NCBI GenBank assembly: GCA_015222055.1
Contig: JADFUR010000117.1
Coordinates: 1-64,000 of the forward strand
Reading direction: 5' to 3'
From: Bacteroidota bacterium
Lineage (GTDB): Bacteria; Bacteroidota; Bacteroidia; Bacteroidales; B39-G9
DNA: 64,000 nt
Below the pieces are notes generated by a model, which saw only the letters and a list, made by a program, of their open reading frames with translations, ran no database searches and was not told the DNA's origin. The position numbers and the translations under genes are program-made. This document shows positions 1 to 9,891 of this stretch, in pieces. Position 1 is the stretch's first letter. Each line of letters opens with the position of its first letter.

Positions 1-6
1 CTCACT

Positions 7-83
7 CCCTACGGTCGTTCAAACAGCTTTTATTTTTTTACGCTTCGTTACGTTTGAAAACTACAAAATTTCTTTGAGGTCGG
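7..83. repeat. copy 1 of a ~77-bp imperfect direct repeat
   Basis: ccctacggtcgttcaaacagctttta...cgtttgaaaactacaaaatttctttgaggtcgg; aligns with 205-282. Confidence 0.7.
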
Positions 84-204
84 AGGGAAAATTTATTTTC
101 ATGGTAAATATTTTAGTATAAGTTGCACGGAGGTATTAATTAAATGTTAAATAAATTCTAACAAATTTTTTGTTAATTAGCATATCCGTTCCACGGCAAA
201 TCAT

Positions 205-282
205 TCCTATCGTCGTTCAAACAGTTTATGATTTTTAACGCTCCGTTGCATTCGAAAATTAACGAAATGAATTTAAGGTCGG
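205..282. repeat. copy 2 of the ~77-bp imperfect direct repeat
   Basis: tcctatcgtcgttcaaacagtttatga...cattcgaaaattaacgaaatgaatttaaggtcgg; aligns with 7-83. Confidence 0.7.
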
Positions 283-337
283 GGCTTCGCTATATAATAG
301 CAAGTATTGTTTTTAACCAATAATATTATTTTTTTAC

Positions 338-462
338 TTTTTGCTATGCCACACGATGCAACCATGCGGAAGCGGGTAGCAAAAAATTGTTTCAAATAAA
401 CAATTCGACGAAGTTACAAACTTCGCTGAGCGAGGTTTACTTTCGGATTACAAATCCGAAAG
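338..462. repeat. array of four consecutive hairpins
   Basis: TTTTTGCTA..TAGCAAAAA (338-385), AATTGTTT-caaat-AAACAATT (385-405), CGAAGTT-aca-AACTTCG (409-425), CTTTCGGATT-aca-AATCCGAAAG (440-462). Confidence 0.7.
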
Positions 463-488
463 AGCGGAAAAATATAATTATAATAAAT

Positions 489-2849
489 TTACGAAACTTC
501 CGCTAGTTGTTTATCTAACAATTTGCTTTCGGTAATATCAATAGCAATAAGCAAAATTTTGTATGAAGTATCTGAATCAAGAATAGGGTTATATATTTCT
601 TGAAACCATTTTTCTTCTTTATTTAAAATAACATGTCTTTCTCTTATTTGTTTTTTACCTGTTCGTAATTCATCTATTAATTTTTCGTAATCGTCACGTT
701 CTTGTTCATTTTTAACAGAAAAATAGTCAAGTAGTTTTCCTTTCATAAAATCAGCTGTATATCCATAAGTTTCAGCCATTTTACTATTAACATTAATAAT
801 CACACCTTCCAAATCAATTATAATGATTGGAGTAATAGCTTGCATCGATTTTAAAACGTTTTTTAGTTCAATATCATTTTTTTCGACTTCCTCTTGTGTT
901 GCTTGTAACTCTTCTAAATTTTGTCGCATTTCTTCTTCGTGTTGCGACAGTTCATCTTTTTGATATTGAGCTTGTTCTAAAAGTTTATTGGTTTTTAAAT
1001 TTACTTTTATGCTTGCTATTGTTGATGCAATACTTTCGGCTACTTTTTCTATAAAAGTAATTTGATATGGTTCAAATTCTTTAAAAGATACCAGCTCAAT
1101 AACTCCATATATATAATCGTTAAGATTAAGCGGAACAATTAGAATATTTTGTGGACTTTTGTCTGTAGAAATTCCGGTAGTAATAGAAATATAATCATCG
1201 GGAACATTTGTGAGATATAAAGTTTTTTGTTCTTGAGCAGCACGACCAATCAATTCTTCACCCATCAACACCTGCTTTTTAATATTTTTTTTCCTGCCAA
1301 AAGCAATCGCTGCAAGCAAATCGTAATAAAGCTCGTTTTCTTCTTCATCATTAATAATAAAGAAAGCACCTTGTGAGATGTCGACATATTTTACCAAATT
1401 TTTAATAATATTGTAAGAAAATTTCTTCATGTCGTCATTTTTTTCACGAAGTATTTCTCCAAAATTTGCTAATCCGCGAGTATGCCAATTTCTTTTTTCA
1501 TCTTCTTGTTTTTGAATTTTCTCATCTTTGGCAGCACTTACAAGGCTTTTTCTCATTTCAATTAGTGAATGGCCTAATGAATCTTTTTTACTCAAAAGTT
1601 TAAATTCAGCATCTAAATTACCTTTTCCTATTTCATTTGCAAAATCAATAGCACTGTCTAATCCGTCAATCAGTTTATTTATTGATTTTGAAATATCTCC
1701 GGCCTCATCATTAGTTTTAACATTTTCTTTTTGTTCGCGATTAATATTTCCTTTGGCTACACGTTTTAATGAATTAGTAATTTTCAAAATGGGGTTTGTA
1801 ACAATTTTTTTAGAAACAAATAAAATTATTATCGAAAGAATTAATAAGCCAATAATACCAATAAGTATAGAGTTGTTGAATATTGTTTTTGCTTTAACCA
1901 TAAGCACTTCTTGTGGTACTACAATAGCAAATGACCAAGGAGTGATTGTTTTACCAATTTTTATTGGGTGAAAAGTAATATAATTAAGCGACATACTTTT
2001 ATCAGCTGTTATTAATGAAAACACTTCTCCTTTTTTTATTCTTTCTAAAACATGATATTTTTTTTGTGTAAGAGGAGCAAACTCTTTAAACGATTTTCCC
2101 ACTAAATTTTTATAAGGATGAGTAATAAAAATTCCATTGTTGGAAATTAAAAACGCATAACTTTTTTCAAAAGGTTTAATTGAGTCAACAAGTTGTTGAA
2201 AATTATCAAGGGGGATGTCAATACCAATAACACCTATGAAATTATCATTTTTTATTATTGGAACAATGGTGTTTGTCTCAAGTACTTCATCACTTTTTTT
2301 GCCTGTATATGAATATCTATAAGGCTCCATAATTGTTTCTTCACCTGTTGATTTCGGTATTGTGTAGTAGTCTCCCTGAAAAAGTTCTTTTTCGGAAGAT
2401 ATTTGTGTTTTAATTTCTCTTTTGTCTTTATAAAAAGTTGGTGAGTAGTTCCCAATAAAAGTACTTTCAAGAGAATTAATATATTTTGAATCTAAGGTGT
2501 CAATAGTATTTGGTTCCCAAATAGACCAAACCGATATGTAATTGTCATTTTCTTTAAGAACACGCTTCATCATTGTAGAGAAAGTTTTTCTTCGTTCTTG
2601 CATTGGTATATATTCAAAATCGACAAATATTTTATCTAAAACCTTTGTTGATTCCATATAGCGATCAAGATATGTTTTAATAATATTTGCATAGTCATTA
2701 ACATATGTATCGGTCAGACTTGTTGAATTATTATATGATTTTTTCTTTAAGCTGATACTAATAATGCCTACAGCAGTAGAAAAAATTAAAACCGAAGTAA
2801 GCAATATAAAAAACAATATTTTTGCATTCAGCTTCATCTTAATTTTCAT
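489..2849 (-). CDS. Membrane sensor protein: N-terminal TM, Cache-like extracellular domain, HAMP, GAF-like, coiled coil, PAS; no kinase domain
   Basis: 786 aa; two TM segments, 'ITNSLKRVAKGNI' HAMP-like region, 'EEEMRQNLEELQATQEE' coiled coil, terminal PAS; paralogous to the next two ORFs. Confidence 0.8.
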   Translation of the reverse strand: MKIKMKLNAKILFFILLTSVLIFSTAVGIISISLKKKSYNNSTSLTDTYVNDYANIIKTYLDRYMESTKVLDKIFVDFEYIPMQERRKTFSTMMKRVLKENDNYISVWSIWEPNTIDTLDSKYINSLESTFIGNYSPTFYKDKREIKTQISSEKELFQGDYYTIPKSTGEETIMEPYRYSYTGKKSDEVLETNTIVPIIKNDNFIGVIGIDIPLDNFQQLVDSIKPFEKSYAFLISNNGIFITHPYKNLVGKSFKEFAPLTQKKYHVLERIKKGEVFSLITADKSMSLNYITFHPIKIGKTITPWSFAIVVPQEVLMVKAKTIFNNSILIGIIGLLILSIIILFVSKKIVTNPILKITNSLKRVAKGNINREQKENVKTNDEAGDISKSINKLIDGLDSAIDFANEIGKGNLDAEFKLLSKKDSLGHSLIEMRKSLVSAAKDEKIQKQEDEKRNWHTRGLANFGEILREKNDDMKKFSYNIIKNLVKYVDISQGAFFIINDEEENELYYDLLAAIAFGRKKNIKKQVLMGEELIGRAAQEQKTLYLTNVPDDYISITTGISTDKSPQNILIVPLNLNDYIYGVIELVSFKEFEPYQITFIEKVAESIASTIASIKVNLKTNKLLEQAQYQKDELSQHEEEMRQNLEELQATQEEVEKNDIELKNVLKSMQAITPIIIIDLEGVIINVNSKMAETYGYTADFMKGKLLDYFSVKNEQERDDYEKLIDELRTGKKQIRERHVILNKEEKWFQEIYNPILDSDTSYKILLIAIDITESKLLDKQLAEVS

Positions 2850-2900
2850 TTCTCTCCTCCAATAATATTTGTGTTAATATTGTGATTCACAATTATTTAA

Positions 2901-5660
2901 TCATAATTTACTAATAATAGTTAATTCTTTTTCGGCAATTAACCACAATTTGTTTATTCCTGTAATCAAATCATGAATTTCGCTTCTCTTATTTTTTGTT
3001 TTTATATTATTCTCAATAATGCTTAGTTTCTCAATCAGTTTTTTTAATCCAAAATATTTAAGTTTAACCTTCAGATTAAAGACTTTCAAGCTTAAAGTTT
3101 TCCATTTTTTCTCTTGGCAAAGATTTTGTAATTCGTTAATTTCTTTAGGAATAATTTTTATAAAAACATTCCCAACTTTTTTTATGCTTGAGAGATTGTT
3201 ATTGTACATTTTCTTCATTGATTGTAAATCAACATGTATAAAATTAAAATCTTGGCTTAATAATTCTTTATTTTTTTCTATTTCTTTATCAAATATTTTT
3301 GATTTCTTGCCGTTATGTTTTTTTTCTTCTAATAATAGTTTTTTATTTTCTCTTTCGGTAATATCAACAGCAATGTTAATTATTTTTGTTGTTTCATTTT
3401 GATCGTTTAATACTGGTGTGTAAGTTTCAAGCACCCAGCTTTCTTTTTCTTTCGATTTAATAAATTGAATTTTTTCTTTTGTTTCTCCATTCTTTAAGTC
3501 TCGCCAAAAATTACGATATTCTTCTTGTTTTTTTTCATCTTTAAATCTATGTGACGCATCTATTGCTTTTCCTTTCATTTGACCGGCAGATAATCCGAGA
3601 AGATTTAAAAAGCTTTCGTTCATATCAATTACTCTTCCCTCAAAATCGTATTCAGCAACAAGCATGGTGTCTTTTATTGCTTCAATAAGTCCAAGCATTC
3701 CTTTTTCGTGTTTGTTTGCTTCTTCATGGGTTGCTCGCATCTCTTCCATATTTTGACGCATCTCTTCTTCTTGCTGTTCTAACTCTTCAGCTCTGTTTTG
3801 CGATAGCTGTAATAATTGTGTGGTACGTAAATTAATTTTTAAATTGTAAATTGTTGATGCTATACTTTCACTAATTTTTTCAACAAATTGAATTTGGTAA
3901 TTTTTAAAAACATTAAAAGATTCAATCTCAATTACACCCAATACTTCCTTATTTAGTTTTAAAGGAATAAACAATAAGCTAGCCGGTTTATCTTTACCTA
4001 ATCCCGATATTATATTAACATAATTGTCAGGCACATCAGAAACAAAAATTTTATCCTTTTCTAATGCACATCTTCCAACATAACCTTCGCCAATATCTAT
4101 TCTTTTTTTGTCTTTTTTTTCTTTTTCAAAACCTACGGCAGCTTTTAATTCAAAGTAAACGTCACTATCGTCAACATCATTTATAATATATAAACCCCCT
4201 TGATTTGAATCTAAATAAGATACCAGATTACTCATGATATTGTATATGAAAAATTCAAAATCATCGTTATTATAACGAAGGATTTCGCTAAATTTTGCAA
4301 TTCCTCGTGATGCCCAATTCAGACGATTTTCATTTAATTTTCTTTTGTTTTCTTCTGTATTTGCGTTATTTAAACTTTTTTGCATTTCTAATATCGACTG
4401 CCCTAATCTATCATTTTCACTTAATTGAGAAAATTGAGCATCAAAATTTCCTTTTCCTATTTGAGCTGCAAAATCGGATATGCTTTTCAATCCATCAATC
4501 AGTGTGTTAACAGATTGAGCCATTTCGCCAATTTCATCGTTTGTTTTAATGGGAATTTTTATTAAGTCGCTCGCTTCTCCTTTTTCTAATTTTGATAATG
4601 ATTTTGATGTTCGTCTTAAAGGAATTGAAATATTTAAAGAAATGATAAGAATGACTATACTCAACAAAAACAAACCAATAATACCAACCGTTGTAGCTAT
4701 TTGATATTCTTGGTTAATCTCGTCATAAATTGTTTGAAGCGGCACTTCAATTGCTATTGTCCAGGGTGTGCTGGTTTTACTAATTACAATAGGGGCAAAT
4801 GTAACATATAGGCTATCTTGTCCGCGAGTATTTTGAAGAGTATATTGAAATTTTTCACCATTTTTAATTTTTTTGAGTATTGAAAATCGTTTTGTATTGA
4901 TGGAATCAATTTCAGAAATTGATATTCCCACTAATTTTTTATTTGAGTGAGCAATATATGAACCATCATTATCTAAGATAAAAGCAAACGAATTTTTATA
5001 CGGGTGAATAGAATCAACAAAGTAATAAAATTCATCTAAAGCGACATCCATACCAACAATACCAACGTATTCACTATTTTTAAAAACAGGGACAACAATG
5101 CTTGTTTCTATTATCTCATCACTTTTAAGTTTAGTATATGAATAAAAATATGGTTTTGTGATGGCTTCTTTTTGTTCTGTTTTTATTTGATAATATAAAC
5201 TATTTATATCATCACCTTCAGTATTTAAAGTGTCTATGGTAATATTAATATCATCAGCAGTTCTATAATATGCAGTTGAAATTCTTCCATAAGTTTTACC
5301 CCAAGTACTATCAATAGCACTTAACTCCCAACAATCCCAAACAGAAGTGTATAAAGCATTGTCAGCCAACAGCCTATGTAATAAATTATTGTAGATAACC
5401 CGTTCGGAAGAATGTTTGCTTATATCGTAATCTTTCATTATTTGAGATGTTGTTCTTGCAGATTCAAAATCAACATCTAATTGTTCAGATATATAACGAG
5501 CGTATTTTATTGCATAAGAATTTGATAGTTCTTTGGCATCTTTTATAGCCATTTTTTTGAAGTTATACCCAACAAATGTAGCAACTCCAAGGTACAACAA
5601 GATTGAAGATGTTAAGATGAAAAAAAATATTTTAACAGTAAGCCCAAATCTAATTTTCAT
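2901..5660 (-). CDS. Membrane sensor protein (Cache-HAMP-GAF-PAS) with C-terminal degenerate Hpt-like domain
   Basis: 919 aa; same architecture plus ~110-aa tail 'FIKIIPKEINELQNLCQEKKWKTLSLKVFNLKVKLKYFGLKKLIEKLSIIENN'. Confidence 0.75.
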   Translation of the reverse strand: MKIRFGLTVKIFFFILTSSILLYLGVATFVGYNFKKMAIKDAKELSNSYAIKYARYISEQLDVDFESARTTSQIMKDYDISKHSSERVIYNNLLHRLLADNALYTSVWDCWELSAIDSTWGKTYGRISTAYYRTADDINITIDTLNTEGDDINSLYYQIKTEQKEAITKPYFYSYTKLKSDEIIETSIVVPVFKNSEYVGIVGMDVALDEFYYFVDSIHPYKNSFAFILDNDGSYIAHSNKKLVGISISEIDSINTKRFSILKKIKNGEKFQYTLQNTRGQDSLYVTFAPIVISKTSTPWTIAIEVPLQTIYDEINQEYQIATTVGIIGLFLLSIVILIISLNISIPLRRTSKSLSKLEKGEASDLIKIPIKTNDEIGEMAQSVNTLIDGLKSISDFAAQIGKGNFDAQFSQLSENDRLGQSILEMQKSLNNANTEENKRKLNENRLNWASRGIAKFSEILRYNNDDFEFFIYNIMSNLVSYLDSNQGGLYIINDVDDSDVYFELKAAVGFEKEKKDKKRIDIGEGYVGRCALEKDKIFVSDVPDNYVNIISGLGKDKPASLLFIPLKLNKEVLGVIEIESFNVFKNYQIQFVEKISESIASTIYNLKINLRTTQLLQLSQNRAEELEQQEEEMRQNMEEMRATHEEANKHEKGMLGLIEAIKDTMLVAEYDFEGRVIDMNESFLNLLGLSAGQMKGKAIDASHRFKDEKKQEEYRNFWRDLKNGETKEKIQFIKSKEKESWVLETYTPVLNDQNETTKIINIAVDITERENKKLLLEEKKHNGKKSKIFDKEIEKNKELLSQDFNFIHVDLQSMKKMYNNNLSSIKKVGNVFIKIIPKEINELQNLCQEKKWKTLSLKVFNLKVKLKYFGLKKLIEKLSIIENNIKTKNKRSEIHDLITGINKLWLIAEKELTIISKL

Positions 5661-5793
5661 TTTATTCCTCCATTTTTTATCATATATGCAAATCTATATA
5701 ATAACAATTTTACAATTCATAATTTTGACAAAAAAACCACTATTTCTCAAATGAGTATTGTCTATAGTCAAAAGGTAAAGTGCTGTGGCTAAA

Positions 5794-8154
5794 TTAACCC
5801 TCTGATTTTTTTAATTTTTCTTCCAATTTTTTAACGTGCCTCGAATCTGTTATATCAAAAGCAATATTTAACACTTTGAAAGGAGTTCCATCAATATCAG
5901 AAATGGGCATATACTCTTCAGAAATCCACATGTCTTTGTTGCCAAATTTAATGTGCTGAATTTTCTTTTTATTTATGCCTGCTCTTATATCGTCCCAAAA
6001 TAATTTTGGGTTTTCTGCATTTTCTTCGTCGCCAATGCTAAAATATCCTTGTTGTTTACCAATCATTTGTTCTCTGGAAAGACCTAGAATAGTTAAAAAT
6101 TTATCATTAATATCTAAAAGCCTTCCTTCCATATCATATTCAGCAACAAAAGAAATTGATTTTATTGCTTCTAAAATACTGGTCATTTCTGCACCGCGCT
6201 TAGCAGCTTCTTCTTGTGTTGCCTGCATCTCTTCAAGATTTTGTCTCATTTCTTCTTCTTGGGCAGATAATTCTTCGCTCTGTTTTTGAAACTGTTCAAG
6301 CAATTTGGCTGTTTGCTCATTAACTTTAACCGTTGAAATAGTAGAAGCAATGTTATCAGAAACTTTTTCAAGAAATTCAATTTGATATTTTTCCAATTTC
6401 TTAAAAGATACTATTTCAATAACACCAAAAACAGTGTCGTTAAATTTTGCAGGAACAACAAGTAAACTGCGAGGATTGGCACCTCCTAGTCCGGAAGTAA
6501 TATTTACATAATCGTCAGGGATATCAATCATATAGATTGATTGTTTTTCGAATGCACACCTTCCTATTAAACCTTCTGCAATATTAAATGTTCTGTTTAA
6601 TATTCGTTGTCTGTCATAAGCAATGGCAGATTTTAATTCATATTTAATTTCTTTTTTATCTTCGTCATTGAGAACAAATAAAGCACCTTGATTAGCTTCA
6701 ATATAATTAACAAGATTTTTCATTATATTAAAAGATAATTTTTCAAGATTGTCATTGTCTTGTCTCAAGACATCTCCAAATATTGCAATTCCATGAGTAA
6801 TCCATTTATTTTTTTCCTCCTCTTCTTTACGAATTCTATCGTCACTTTTAGCTTTTTTTAGGCTGTCGCGCATGTTAAGCAATGAATAACCAATAATATC
6901 TTCATCGCTAAGAGGGTCAAATTTAGCATCTAAATTTCCTTTACCAATTTCATTAGCAAAATCTGCTGTTCTGCCCAATCCCTTGGTTAAAGTATAAAGC
7001 GATTGTGCCATTTCTCCAATCTCATCTTTTGAGGAAATATTTTTTAATTTTTTTGATTTATCGATTTTACCGAGAGCTAAATTTTTTAATAATTTAGTTG
7101 TATCAATTAACGGATGAGTAATATTTTTAGCAATAAGCCAAATTACAATAGTCAATATAATTAAGCCTATCATTCCTATGATAATGGAAACAAAAAAACT
7201 TTCATTCGCTTTTTGTACAATAACTTCAAAAGGAACAACAATACCAATTGACCATGGAGTAGAAATATTTTTAATGTTTACTGAAGCAAATGAAATATAA
7301 CTTTTTTTATTAGTGTCTTTATCAACAACGATAAATGAAAAATTTTGTCCTTTTTGTATTTTTTTTATTACATCAAAATCTTTAAAATACTCTGGGTTTG
7401 TTTTGTTAATAAATTCTCCAACATATTTTAAATTAGGATGAGCCACAAAAACTCCATTGTTTGACAATAAAAAAGAATAGCTATCTTTAAAGGGTTTAAT
7501 TTTTTCTACAATTTTTTGAAATCGACCTAAATCATTATCGGCACCGGCAAGACCAATAAATCTGTTTGAATTCATTATTGGAACAGATACATTTGAATTG
7601 ATAACGGCATCTTCTTTTTTTCCTGAGTAAGAATAAAATTCAGGATCAACAACTTTTTGTTTGCCTGAAGTCTTCATTTTGAGATAATTACTTCCGGGAA
7701 TGTCTCCATCGGCATTTAAAATTTTATCTAAAAATTTTATTTCTCCGTTTTCTCTATACCAACCCGAAAGCCTTCTTCCGTAAGGTTTGTCCCAAGCACT
7801 ATCAATCGCAGACAATTCCCAACTGGTAGCTACTGATAAAAATTGAGGGTTAAATATCAAAATATTTTTTTGCATATCAAGATATAACTCATGCCAATTA
7901 TTTTTTGATGTTTTATCATAAGACAATGCCACTTGTGAAAAAGTTCGGGTAATGTATACATCAATGTCTATGCCTGATTTAATAATGTTAGCATATTCGC
8001 GAGCATAAGAATCGGCTATTTGTTCAACATCATCAGTTGCCATTTTTTTTGAACTAAAACTCACATAACCAAAAGCTGCAAAATATATTAATATTGTTGT
8101 AGTTAGTATGTATAAAATCATTTTTTGATTAAGCTTCATCTTAAGTTTCATCAT
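5794..8154 (-). CDS. Membrane sensor protein (Cache-HAMP-GAF-PAS), no kinase domain
   Basis: 786 aa; third paralog in tandem. Confidence 0.8.
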   Translation of the reverse strand: MMKLKMKLNQKMILYILTTTILIYFAAFGYVSFSSKKMATDDVEQIADSYAREYANIIKSGIDIDVYITRTFSQVALSYDKTSKNNWHELYLDMQKNILIFNPQFLSVATSWELSAIDSAWDKPYGRRLSGWYRENGEIKFLDKILNADGDIPGSNYLKMKTSGKQKVVDPEFYSYSGKKEDAVINSNVSVPIMNSNRFIGLAGADNDLGRFQKIVEKIKPFKDSYSFLLSNNGVFVAHPNLKYVGEFINKTNPEYFKDFDVIKKIQKGQNFSFIVVDKDTNKKSYISFASVNIKNISTPWSIGIVVPFEVIVQKANESFFVSIIIGMIGLIILTIVIWLIAKNITHPLIDTTKLLKNLALGKIDKSKKLKNISSKDEIGEMAQSLYTLTKGLGRTADFANEIGKGNLDAKFDPLSDEDIIGYSLLNMRDSLKKAKSDDRIRKEEEEKNKWITHGIAIFGDVLRQDNDNLEKLSFNIMKNLVNYIEANQGALFVLNDEDKKEIKYELKSAIAYDRQRILNRTFNIAEGLIGRCAFEKQSIYMIDIPDDYVNITSGLGGANPRSLLVVPAKFNDTVFGVIEIVSFKKLEKYQIEFLEKVSDNIASTISTVKVNEQTAKLLEQFQKQSEELSAQEEEMRQNLEEMQATQEEAAKRGAEMTSILEAIKSISFVAEYDMEGRLLDINDKFLTILGLSREQMIGKQQGYFSIGDEENAENPKLFWDDIRAGINKKKIQHIKFGNKDMWISEEYMPISDIDGTPFKVLNIAFDITDSRHVKKLEEKLKKSEG

Positions 8155-8365
8155 TTTAATATTTAAAAATTTACAACTTGCTTTTTATATTTTTTATATA
8201 ATTTTAGGATAAAAAATTTCAATTTTGATGTTATTTTAAACCTGACTTTTTATGTTTGTAAAACCTCAAAAAACTAAATTAAACCTTGTAATTTATTATA
8301 CAAAAACAAGGCTTATTTAAAGACCTGTTCATTAAGCTACTAATGTAACAAAATAATTAACAAAA

Positions 8366-9355
8366 CTAAAACGATTTAAAACCAATAATTTTTCTTGCTT
8401 CTTTTAATGTTTTTGATGCATTTTCCCTTGCTTTTTCTGCTCCTATTTTTACTGTTCTGCGTAAAAATTCATCGTTAGAGTTTATTTCAATAATTCGTTT
8501 GCGTATAGGTGTAGTAAAATTAATTATATCTTCGGCTAATTGTTTTTTTAAATCTCCATAGCGTATTTCACAAGAGTTATATTTTTCTTTAAAATACTCA
8601 ACTGTGTCAGGAGTTGAAACAGCATCTAACAAGGTGAAAAGATTATTTATTGATTCTGGCATTTTTTGGTTCATTTGAGTTGGACCGCTATCGGTTACTG
8701 CTCTCATCACTTTCTTTTGAATCTCTTTTGGCTCGTCAAACAAATAAATACCATTGCCTTCAGATTTACCCATTTTACCGCTTCCGTCTAAGCCTGGTAT
8801 TTTTACCATTTCTCCCTTAAAACCATAAGCTTCAGGAATTGGGAAAAGATTAACATCATAAATGTTATTAAAACGTTTTGCAAATTTTCGAGCCATTTCC
8901 AAATTTTGATCCTGGTCTTTACCAACCGGAACTTTATTTGCTTTTTGAATCAGAATATCGACTGCCATTAAAACTGGATAAGAAAGTAATCCTGCATTAA
9001 TATTATCAGGATGTTTCCTTATTTTATCTTTAAATGAGGTGGTTCTTTCTAATTCTCCAACATAGGCGTTCATATTCATCAACAAATATAATTCTGCTAT
9101 TTCCGGGATGTCACTTTGTACATAAATTGTTGCAACGTCAGGATCAATACCACAGGCTAGATATTCTGATAATACTTTTTTTACATTATTGTGTAAATCG
9201 TCGGGATGCGGGTGGGTTGTTAGTGAATGCCAATCTGCAATAAAAAAATAACAATTACTTTCATGTTGCATTTTGACAAAATTCTTTATTGCTCCAAAAT
9301 AATTTCCTAAATGCAGGTGTCCTGTCGAACGTATCCCGCTAACAACTGTTTCCAT
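8366..9355 (-). CDS. trpS: Tryptophan--tRNA ligase
   Basis: class I signatures 'GHLHLGNYFGAIKN' and 'KMGKSEGN'. Confidence 0.97.
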   Translation of the reverse strand: METVVSGIRSTGHLHLGNYFGAIKNFVKMQHESNCYFFIADWHSLTTHPHPDDLHNNVKKVLSEYLACGIDPDVATIYVQSDIPEIAELYLLMNMNAYVGELERTTSFKDKIRKHPDNINAGLLSYPVLMAVDILIQKANKVPVGKDQDQNLEMARKFAKRFNNIYDVNLFPIPEAYGFKGEMVKIPGLDGSGKMGKSEGNGIYLFDEPKEIQKKVMRAVTDSGPTQMNQKMPESINNLFTLLDAVSTPDTVEYFKEKYNSCEIRYGDLKKQLAEDIINFTTPIRKRIIEINSNDEFLRRTVKIGAEKARENASKTLKEARKIIGFKSF

Positions 9356-9485
9356 ATCTTAATTTTAATTTAAACTTTTTACAAATTTAATAAAATGTGA
9401 ATTAAAATTCGTTTTTTTATAATCATATTTGCTATATTTCGAATATTCATTACTTCACAAACAAAATTAATAATATTGAATAATT

Positions 9486-9770
9486 ATGATAGATGAACAC
9501 ACAGTAGAGCATCTTTCAAATTTGTGTAAATTAGAGTTTTCTGAGAATGAAAAAACACAAATAATTGAAGACCTGAATAATATTTTATATTTTGTTGATA
9601 AGATAAAAGAGGTTGATACATCATCTGTTAACCCTTTAATTTATTTATCGGATAGAAATAATGTTTTAGCCGACAACTGCGTTAGCAAAGAAGCTTTAAA
9701 AAAAGAAGATGCATTAAACAATTCACCATCAGATAATTCCGATTTTTTTGTTGTGCCAAAAATCATGTAA
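9486..9770 (+). CDS. gatC: Asp-tRNA(Asn)/Glu-tRNA(Gln) amidotransferase subunit C
   Basis: 94 aa; 'VEHLSNLCKLEFSENEK...NNILYFVDKIKEVDTSSVNPL'. Confidence 0.93.
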   Translation: MIDEHTVEHLSNLCKLEFSENEKTQIIEDLNNILYFVDKIKEVDTSSVNPLIYLSDRNNVLADNCVSKEALKKEDALNNSPSDNSDFFVVPKIM

Positions 9771-9891
9771 AATAATTATTATTTTTTTCGTCAATAATAT
9801 TTTACTTTATTAGTCGTTTATAATAATGCTTTAAAAGGGTATTTTTCATAAATAAATTAACAATTTTAACCCGGAAACTGTTTATATAACA

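Noticed and set aside
1528-1971. 147-aa plus-strand ORF
   Set aside because: Antisense to the first sensor gene, which has clear domain structure.
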